Source: Perkinsus chesapeaki
Lineage: Eukaryota > Perkinsozoa > Perkinsida > Perkinsidae
DNA length: 31,719 bases
Direction: 5' to 3'
Assembly: GCA_013115145.1 (NCBI GenBank)
Contig: JAAPAO010000414.1
Span: forward strand, 1-31,719
Shown here: positions 25,030 through 31,719 of the stretch, piece after piece
How the letters are laid out: every line of letters begins with the position of its first letter
Position numbering within the stretch: position 1 is the stretch's first letter
Notes under the pieces: generated by a model
The model's database searches: none
What the model was told of the DNA's origin: nothing
The model's input: the letters and a program-made list of their open reading frames with translations, nothing else
Position numbers and translations under genes: made by a program

Positions 25030-26199
25030 TCATGCTATGGGTGTCTCACAACTCGCTGAAACCGTCAATTTCGCAATGCCCTGGCTCAATAGGTTCAACT
25101 CCGATTTCGCACTGGTCAGTTGGCCTGTCGACTCGAGCGGAATCTTCTCGGCACCTAGACGATGCTGTCTACTTGAATTCCAATAGGCCATACTGTATGC
25201 CTTACCGGAATACTGCGGCATTACAGATATGTTTTCATTCCCCGGACCCGTACCGAATACGTATTCTACACCAGGGCCACATAAAATGATATCACAGTTC
25301 CCTCGGACGTCCTGACAACAGCTGCTTTATTCAAGGCTATCAGATTGCTCGTTTACATTGTAATCGACCCTGAGCGAGTCGTTGAGCTTAAGCGATGCTC
25401 GTATAGTAGCATCTGATGGTAAATTGTGGGCCTTCTTCTGGCCGTTAGAGTCAACAACAAGCAGTTTGCCTAACAACAAGCAAGTCAGGTTGATTAAGCG
25501 AATGTATTTTCAATCAAGTGCTTCTGTCATACCAAACTCGCCATCAACCGTCAAGAGATAATATGCATAGTAATGATCATCTTTCCTACTTGTAGATCTT
25601 TCAATACGTCCTGTAGCATTGGCAGCAGCCCATCCCTTGCCCCACTCATCGAATACCCCCATAGGATTAGCAGCTGATGAATCATCATAAAGTATACAGC
25701 TGTACCGTCTGCTCCCTCTACCATGACTATTAATGCACACAGCCTTGCGACCAGAGGGATAATACCTATCAAATCCTGACTGCTCATCAGCGATATACAA
25801 TGGGAGGGTGAGCTTGTATCACGGGAAACGAACAACTCAGACAGAATGATTCAAGTAGTATGAAATAGATGTTATCAATCATCTGACGAACTGATTAGAA
25901 CAACCAGAACATATTGTGCACTTCGAGCAAGAGAACGATTGTGGCGCTATTTTAATAGACATTTCTAACAAGTCTCGCGACCAAGCGCATGAGTAGCTTC
26001 AACCGAATCCGTTGGCTTCGTTAAGTAATACGCATGTTTGCAAGGGAAGAGCAGCTTCTCACCCAAAACCAGATCCATCAGTCTGTCGCATAACAGCTGG
26101 GGTACCAGAGGAGTAGTTCAATATGACCGGATCAAATACAGGTGGGTATTTATGAGAGTTACCAGTGGAAGCCCCTCGAGTAGGCGGAACCAATACCAT
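25030..26199 (-). CDS. FAM194/ERICH6-domain protein
   Basis: The FAM194 domain is known from animal ERICH6 and from many ciliated protists; its molecular role is not established. Exons: 26199-26063, probably 26015-25982, 25812-25533, 25469-25357, 25311-25206 and 25154-25030; 264 residues if the small second exon is right. Diagnostic segments are ILNYSSGTPAVMRQTDGSG, FDRYYPSGRKAVCINSHG, SCILYDDSSAANPMGVFDEW (then GKGWAAANATG), and a beta-rich end around SLKLNDSLRVDY. These repeat the YPSG...D...FD..G.G pattern of the family. No signal peptide. The 45-nt intron 25356-25312 removes an in-frame TAA. Stop TGA at 25030, but an open frame continues after it in the same phase. Family call from motif pattern only. 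Confidence 0.7.
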
Positions 26200-26705
26200 A
26201 ATAATAATATACGCTAGACTAATAATAGTATACCCTTTTACACTAGTGTAAACACATAAAGCGTAACGCTTCGCGAAACGAGCGCCTTCTAACGCAAAAG
26301 CGCGAAAAATGTCGATGTGTTCAACTCAACACGTCACACAACGCGTTGCGATTAGGCGAGAAGTGAAAGGCTTACTCGGAATAAGCTACTTCGACAAGTA
26401 ACATCCCACTGTAATACCTTCACTCTTATTAACCACTAAACACAGCTTTCATACCACAAACTCGATTATGGGTTCAACCCTTGTTTACTATTATTCTCGA
26501 GTTTGTACACAGTACCCTCAGGGTGCTATTTGGGAGTACTAGGAATATTTAGCGTGCGGCGTTTTACACTTCGCATTACGTGACAAAAGCATTAGAACGC
26601 GTTACGGCGGAAGTGTTTTTCGCGTTATCGCGGTTTTCACACGTCTTTTAACGCGAAATGGTTTCCCAATGTAACACTTTAACACCTAAACCGGGTGAAA
26701 CTCCA
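26200..26705. promoter_or_regulatory. Divergent intergenic region with CpG-rich ACGCG-type motifs
   Basis: It lies between the FAM194 start (26199, -) and an ATG at 26706 (+). It has a 16-nt palindrome TTTACACTAGTGTAAA at 26237-26252. Between about 26265 and 26665 AACGCG/CGCGTT/CGCGAA motifs recur about ten times on both strands, unlike the flanking DNA. This may be a bidirectional promoter or a decayed repeat. Confidence 0.4.
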
Positions 26706-26999
26706 ATGAGTGATTCACAAGATGACGACAATAGGGCAAATTTGGCCTCAAAATTACCCGAAAGTCCGAATGAAATCTCCACATAGATTTACGCACATCA
26801 TCCCAATGAGTCCACTGTGCATCGACCTAACTCGTTCTATATGGCAGCCAGTGAGCGCGACTATGGCACATACAGGAATTGTGCCGATAGTCGGTACAAT
26901 GATATGCGACAGCTAAACAACTTATCTGTGGTAAGGCCCTCACGGAACTCTATACAGGTGCCACCAGAGCTAACAAACTCAAAGACATGGGTGAGATGA
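26706..26999 (+). pseudogene. Coding-like frame broken by one TAG
   Basis: From ATG 26706 a frame reads MSDSQDDDNRANLASKLPE and on to a TAG at 26784, then continues in the same frame with NSFYMAASERDYGTYRNC to a TGA at 26997. A GTGAGA donor sits just before that end and a GTAAGG near 26931. I found no GT-AG intron with a length divisible by three that removes the TAG. It could be a decaying gene, or two exons of a gene whose splicing I misread. No family recognised. Confidence 0.35.
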
Positions 27000-27413
27000 A
27001 GTATATCATTATTAGTATGAGCAGTAGTCTTTAAGACTAATAATCCTCACGTTATAAAATGTATTATACTTAATGCCTCATAGTATTAGGTTATAATGCA
27101 GTAATAGTCCTTGTTGGCAATGGTACAGGACGATTCACTTCTAAAGATTGGATCATTGTTTTATCAACGGAGGACTCTAGAATGATCTCGGATGGAGTGA
27201 CTGGGGGAGGGCCATCACCACGTGGAACCTAGCCTCAACATTCGCCCTGGAAGGTAACTGGATACCGTACTACGGGTTTTGCTCCAGCTGCTCGCTTAAC
27301 CATCTTATCCGCTCCAGGACGATGTCGGTTCCCATGGCCCGGCCCATCAGGAGTACTTTTGATGCTGTTCTGAAGATTAATAAGCGATAAAATGCCATAA
27401 CATTTATACGCCT
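27000..27413. other. Stretch without an assignable gene
   Basis: A coding-like scrap on + (about 27205-27251, HHHVEPSLNIRPG, followed by a GTAACT donor) and a proline/glycine-rich frame at about 27298-27380 may be later exons of the broken + gene. I could not join them. The end belongs to the 3' side of the DHHC gene. Confidence 0.3.
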
Positions 27414-28740
27414 CTATCTCACCACTCCTCCTCCACCGCTAGTAGCAGTCCTGTAGCACGAGAGATCTGGCAGCATGAGTTTCCGTCTAGATTGTACGCT
27501 GCTGTACTGCTGTCCTCTCCGCTGGAGGGAGCCTATCTTAGGCAAACCTTTGGGCAAGATCTAGTAACAATAATTCGCTTATCGGACCGCCCAGAGGTAT
27601 ATACCACTGTGCCGGTTCTCCTGTCGAATTGAGAATCCCACCTTCGCCACTTAAAAACGCTTTGCCGTATGTTGCCGACTGGCCCTCGGTAGTAAGGATT
27701 GTCAATACAACCGTGCTCAGAGGAATAGACACCTTTAATCTGCTCGTACCTTTATTGGCATACTTCAATAATTGTTAACACTTTATAGGGAATGATTTAC
27801 GTGGTTTGAGCAGTGAAAAGGAGGTAAGTGTGGTAGCCTGTGAGCCCGATAACAAACCACATAAAGAGACCGCAATATATGAGAATAACCAGAGTAACAG
27901 GAGACTCGGCAATGGCATCTAAACAGGGAGACTCTGAGCCAGTAATGAAATCATAAGCAAGCTACTTCCAAAGCCTTGGTCATTCTCCGCCGATAGTTCG
28001 ACATAATGTGCCACGCAGAGACCGATGGCCCATAATGTAAGCGCCGTTGTACAGAGTAAAAAAACGTAGAAAACACTAAAAACACAAGACGGTTGGCGAA
28101 TTCGACTTGCAGCGGCGCCGGCTCATCTCACCCATAATTGCCTTCGGCAATGCAGTTACCGACCCACGGGCAATGATGATCGAAACGCTGTATACAAATA
28201 TTACATACCGAGCAATGAGTCGTCCTTGGTGGACGATAGAGATGACACGTTGTGCAGTATCTGACACCTCTAGCTGTTAACTCCACAATCATAATACCTT
28301 ACTTAAGCCGAAACGGATGGCAGCTTATCGCACAGTCCTGGAATCTCGGAGGCGGCCTCGTTCGATGCTGAACAGCAATGTCCGGCACACCGACACAACA
28401 TAACAGCTGTGGTCCTATACCTCGCCAGTCGCCGAATCTATATATTCAGCATGATGCTCCAGCCTTGGCAATATACCAGGATCAGAATATATTGTCATCA
28501 TTAGTAAAGACATCGTTACGAATTGTAATAGAACAAATAGAACTCCGTTCGCCCATCCGAATGCCTAAAAGTGCATAACCAACAACATTCGCAAGTTACT
28601 TACCGGCACAACAAAAACGTCGGTTAGAATAGCCGGTGCTAGGATAGCAATGAGTGTACCATATCCTTGGTACCAATCTGGCCTAAACAACGCAACCTGA
28701 TAAGCGCTTGGAATTCACTAGGCTACCCGGTGAGGAGCAT
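27414..28740 (-). CDS. DHHC-type protein S-acyltransferase (palmitoyltransferase)
   Basis: Attaches palmitate to cysteines of membrane-associated proteins. Exons: 28706-28604, 28564-28421, 28337-28303, 28269-28132, 28075-27966, 27918-27801, 27749-27608 and 27560-27414, all in phase. Two membrane segments come first ([37 protein letters not shown]), then SDPGILPR, the DPG motif before the catalytic core. The zinc-finger core has [16 protein letters not shown] and [18 protein letters not shown] with the DHHC intact. Membrane segments 3 and 4 follow, then TTYEQIKG (the TTxE motif) and [10 protein letters not shown], and a basic tail. The start is unsure: ATG at 28740 would need a 20-nt intron; another ATG lies near 28726-28770. 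About 316 residues. Stop TAG. The tRNA-Gly gene lies upstream on the other strand. Confidence 0.9.
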
Positions 28741-28850
28741 CCCTCGACACCAAGTCTTCACATCACCATAGCAAGGTTTTGAAACATAAGAGAGGGCTGA
28801 GAATGGACAACAAATCGAAAGCGAAGTTCTAGCGGGTCAAGAAATTATCG

Positions 28851-28921
28851 GCGCTCGTAGTGTAACGGTATCATACAAGCTTCCCATGCTTGTGACCCGG
28901 GTTCGACTCCCGGCGGGCGCA
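28851..28921 (+). tRNA. tRNA-Gly, anticodon CCC
   Basis: The acceptor stem GCGCTCG pairs with CGGGCGC (one G-U), with discriminator A at 28921. The anticodon arm is CAAGC, loop TTCCCAT, GCTTG, giving anticodon CCC (codon GGG). The T arm CCGGG, TTCGACT, CCCGG is perfect. No intron; CCA is not encoded. A GTTTT run right after the gene suits Pol III termination. Confidence 0.97.
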
Positions 28922-28957
28922 GTTTTCCTGTATATTTTTGCAAGAACATTCCGACTA

Positions 28958-29176
28958 CTACGACACCAACAGCGTCCCTTTAACGTTACATGTAGCTTCC
29001 AAGGGTAAATTCATAGTACTAGAGTGCAGACTCCCCGGACCGAGCCGCTTCAGCTCATAGCCACTGATCCGACCATCTCCCGCCTCTAACATAGCCAAAG
29101 ATGACCGACACTCTGTCGCACCTTCGTGATGGAGGCTCATACCATACAGGCTACAAAAGGGAATAACCAACTTCAT
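28958..29176 (-). CDS. Small open frame, last exon of the upstream membrane gene or separate gene
   Basis: From ATG at 29176 the frame begins MKLVIPFCSLYGMS, a short hydrophobic start, and continues with a hydrophilic segment containing EGATECRSSL and YELKRLGPGSLH to TAG at 28958. It is coding-like and on the same strand as the neighbouring membrane-protein gene. An acceptor-like TGCAAG at about 29192 would let it be a 3' exon. No family recognised. Confidence 0.4.
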   Translation of the reverse strand: MKLVIPFCSLYGMSLHHEGATECRSSLAMLEAGDGRISGYELKRLGPGSLHSSTMNLPLEATCNVKGTLLVS

Positions 29177-29451
29177 GCGAAACACACTTGCATAACCCAA
29201 ATACTATATAATATAGCATAATAATAAATTATCATTATTTTGCGGAAGCATCAGTCGGACCATCCAGCCTCGTAGCTATGGATATTTCAACACATCAGAT
29301 ACCCAGTTGAACAAATGCTGGCTTTGGCTTCCGCAGCAGCCCAAGGCTGCTTGGTACGTTAGTTAGTCGGAGGCCCCAGAGAGCAGATACGAAGTGCATC
29401 AGCTCGCCGTCTGAGTAAAAGCGGGTATCAGTAAGCAGACTAAGAGCTGTG

Positions 29452-31176
29452 TTAACAAACCTGTGGGGCTGCTTTCCGAAAGGCATTCTCTTGCATGTCT
29501 GCCGGTGGTAAACCAAACTCATCTACGGACTCTGTAACTGCCCAACCCTGCGGAGCTCCTGTATCGTCGTCATCCGAGGCAGTGCCGATCTGCCACATAT
29601 CGTCGGTAATAAGGGTTCGTTGTATCCTAGCTAACCTCGAAATCTACAGGCTGCCATCCGTTCCTCGTCGGGGAAAGCTGATTAGTGTAGTCCTTCACGT
29701 ATCTCATGCCACGCCACCGCAGCACTTGCAGCAAGCACGCTACTACGCTCAAACCGATCAGCGTTGACCTGCTGCCCAATCCCTGCCCCCCAGCCTCACC
29801 CGCCGTCTTACGTTTCCACATTGACACTAACCTCTGCGCTTACTGATCGAGTCGCCCAAAGTAGCAGTAGCAGCACAACCATCGGGTCGAAGACAACTCC
29901 GTACCGCAGCATCAACAAAGGCCGACGGATCTTTGGCCGCAGACATGGCCAACCCGTAACCAACTGAACGGCACAATGACAGATGAATCCCCCTCCCAGT
30001 GCCTACCGCCCACAGTGCAAGCTCGATAAAAGTAAGCCAGACCACCCCAAGACGACAAAGGCTTAACCCTCCCCATGGGATATCGTCAGCAGAGACAAGC
30101 TGGAACACACTGTAGCACTGCAGCGCAGATTCACCAGCCTGAAGGCTTCGCTATGAAGGCAAAAGTGCGCCGCCGTTAAGATTACCTTGGTCAAGCATAT
30201 GACATCTTGGGTCATCAACAAGGCAGATGCGAGAATCAAGGCAATCGAGATAAGGCTAAAGAATACCCTCGAGGACTGACAATATAATCTACCACCTCCA
30301 TGGCCAACAGCTTGCTTACCCTTCGTGGGCCAAGTGGACTGTGGGAAAAGCCCGGTACAGGTGGGTAAGAAACAACACTGGCTATAATGGAGAACAGACA
30401 ATACCTAATAATCGGCCATTCCAGCAGCTGACCCGCCGCCGCCACCGCCCGTATTACAGATTAACAAGCCTATAACCGTTGGTTGCATGAGCCTTCCCCG
30501 GCAAGACGGTATACACTGAGGAAAGCGCCACAACAGGCAGGCATATCCAGGGCGATAGATCTCTGGCCTAAAGGCTGGAATAAGAGGAGATGAATCAAGA
30601 GGCTCTTACAAATGCTAGCCATCCCTGATTGCCAAACCACATACCAAACGCCCACAGCACAAGCCTACCAATAACTACACCTGGAGAGACCCGCTGGATA
30701 GAGATGGGAGACAACTTATTACCGCTGGATGTTGCTGCAATAATGCCACCTAGGTAAGCCACAGAGCCTCTACGGTCAAGCCCGTCTATGATATCCGACA
30801 GGTAAAGCACAGTCTTGGTATCATCATTATTGGCCCATTCCAATAGAGGGACAAGAAAGACGGGGATCAGCAAAGAATGGGCGAGCTACCAACACTTGGC
30901 CACTTCTCTCACAATTATTATTACCAGCATCATCCCCACCGCTAACCCTTTCGGAGCTCTCAATCTTAACTGAGCCTCCCTCCGTTGTACCCGTGCCACG
31001 TTCATAATGACTCTAGTAGTCGGCGTCATTGCTAGTTCAGCAAATCGTTTGAAAGGATTGGTGGGACCTAATAAATCTCGGCGGCGGCCTCCCAAGGGTT
31101 CACGGTAACTTACTCCTGTTCGACGTGCCAGTGTAGTCCAACTCGCTGGATGCAAGCGAATCAACCTCCGCAGCAT
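29452..31176 (-). CDS. Multi-pass membrane protein, family not identified
   Basis: Blocks on -: 31176-30889 (basic start, MLRRLIRLHP, then a hydrophobic GLAVGMMLVIII), 30885-30607 (YLSDIIDGLDRRGSVAYL and GGIIAATSSGNKLSP), about 30567-30433 (DMPACCGAFLSVY), about 30348-30307 and upstream (YCLFSIIASVVSY), about 30275-30187 (SLISIALILASALLMTQ), about 30145-29850 (LGVVWLTFIELALWAVG), about 29737-29629 (ACLLQVLRWRGMRYVKDY), then a soluble acidic tail (ASDDDDTGAPQGW), ending at TAA 29452 or continuing to further exons. Six or more hydrophobic helices suggest a transporter or channel; that is inference. A TAG (30886-30888) separates the first two blocks in one frame. A GTGAGA donor near 30910 with an acceptor after ACCAAG near 30818 would remove it and keep the frame. 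The very basic N-terminus may be an organelle-targeting signal. Confidence 0.55.
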
Positions 31177-31719
31177 CTTCGTTTGAAGATATAATGGCGT
31201 CCGATGGCAGTCGCACTAAGCCAAGGACTCCGCTATTTGTTTGCTCCACCGTCATCCCTCCTTCGGTCATGTTAACAGCAAAATATCAAAGTGGCCTCTG
31301 TCGAGCGCATTGTGCGTGTGGACGGTCTCGGTGCAACCAACCACAAGAATATATTAATAAGCCTTATAAAAAGGAGTTTGGGTGTGTGAACCAATCACGC
31401 GCCAACTGATATAACTCAATAACTTCTCAAATAATAACAGATAAGGCCTTAGTTAGTATAACCAACAAAGGAACTTAACCAATATAGCTTCTAAGAATTA
31501 TCCACGAATTCACCACGAATTCTCCACGAATTCACCACGAATTCACCACGAATTCACCACGAATTCACCACGAATTCTATCTACTTAAACGTATATGCTA
31601 TAGCGTACTAAGCTTACGTAGCTCAGCTAAAGATATGTGAGAAAGATGTTGTAGACCTGTGTGAGCGAGCCTCTCCTTCGGGATACAGGGCGAGCGAGAT
31701 TCACAGTGGTCGCGCAAGC
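31177..31719. other. Right end of window: no firm gene, tandem repeat
   Basis: An open frame on + starts at 31194, only 17 bp from the start of the membrane-protein gene, and runs 71 codons; it has several cysteines but no other support. The rest is AT-rich apart from the 11-bp tandem array at 31501-31577. Nothing else was recognised. Confidence 0.4.
31501..31577. repeat. Seven tandem copies of an 11-bp unit
   Basis: Unit (A/T)CCACGAATTC; copies start at 31501, 31512, 31523, 31534, 31545, 31556 and 31567. Copies 1 and 3 begin with T, the others with A; otherwise identical. Each copy contains an EcoRI site. Confidence 0.97.

Noticed and set aside
30886-30888. In-frame TAG between two coding-like blocks of the membrane protein, suggesting stop-codon reassignment
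   Set aside because: A GTGAGA-donor intron removes it in frame, and well-supported genes in this window end with TAA, TAG and TGA, so the standard code is in use.
31194-31409. 71-codon gene on +
   Set aside because: Starts 17 bp from a divergent gene, no splice context or family, composition not convincing.
31501-31577. CRISPR array
   Set aside because: Units of 11 bp repeat head to tail without spacers; a simple tandem repeat in a eukaryotic genome.

Overview
The window is nuclear DNA of an intron-rich protist. Its best anchor is a single-polypeptide dihydrofolate reductase-thymidylate synthase gene split into 15 exons. With very short GT-AG introns (mostly 25-80 nt), all three standard stop codons in use and dense packing, an alveolate of the Perkinsus type is my best guess. 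The bifunctional DHFR-TS also occurs in plants, oomycetes and kinetoplastids, so the taxonomic call is an inference. Because of the introns, every long gene appears as a string of short open frames. I rebuilt genes by joining frames at GT-AG sites with matching phase. Where a joined product fits a family I treat the model as sound; elsewhere I say so.

Layout. Left arm (1-10.9 kb), genes on +: the end of a cysteine-containing unknown gene (to 1064), an unknown 283-residue protein (1745-3016), DHFR-TS (3446-6480), orphan exon-like sequence (6528-6853) and a TBC-domain Rab GTPase-activating protein of the TBC1D5 type (6979-10885). The middle (10.9-14.9 kb) is gene-poor and holds a diverged repeat pair, degenerate tRNA-like pieces and one isolated cysteine-rich exon. 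Right arm (14.9-31.2 kb), mostly on -: a SMYD-type SET methyltransferase, a family S28 serine peptidase, a Yippee-like zinc protein, an unrecognised gene, a FAM194/ERICH6-domain protein, a DHHC palmitoyltransferase and a multi-pass membrane protein. Two + genes (about 16.7-17.6 kb and 20.9-22.2 kb) interrupt it, and there is a tRNA-Gly(CCC) at 28851-28921.

The genes do not form an operon or a single pathway. They are a housekeeping and regulatory mix: folate/dTMP synthesis, membrane traffic (TBC), protein modification (SET, DHHC), secreted proteolysis (S28) and a domain known from ciliary proteins (FAM194). Most genes read toward the gene-poor middle, and by eye the coding strand looks G+T-rich on both arms. 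I found no defence system, CRISPR array, intact transposon or virus. The most distinctive signals are a 41-nt near-perfect palindrome inside a coding exon, a cluster of tRNA-like fossils, reading-frame breaks in otherwise coding-like sequence, and stop codons of convergent genes only 7 bp apart.
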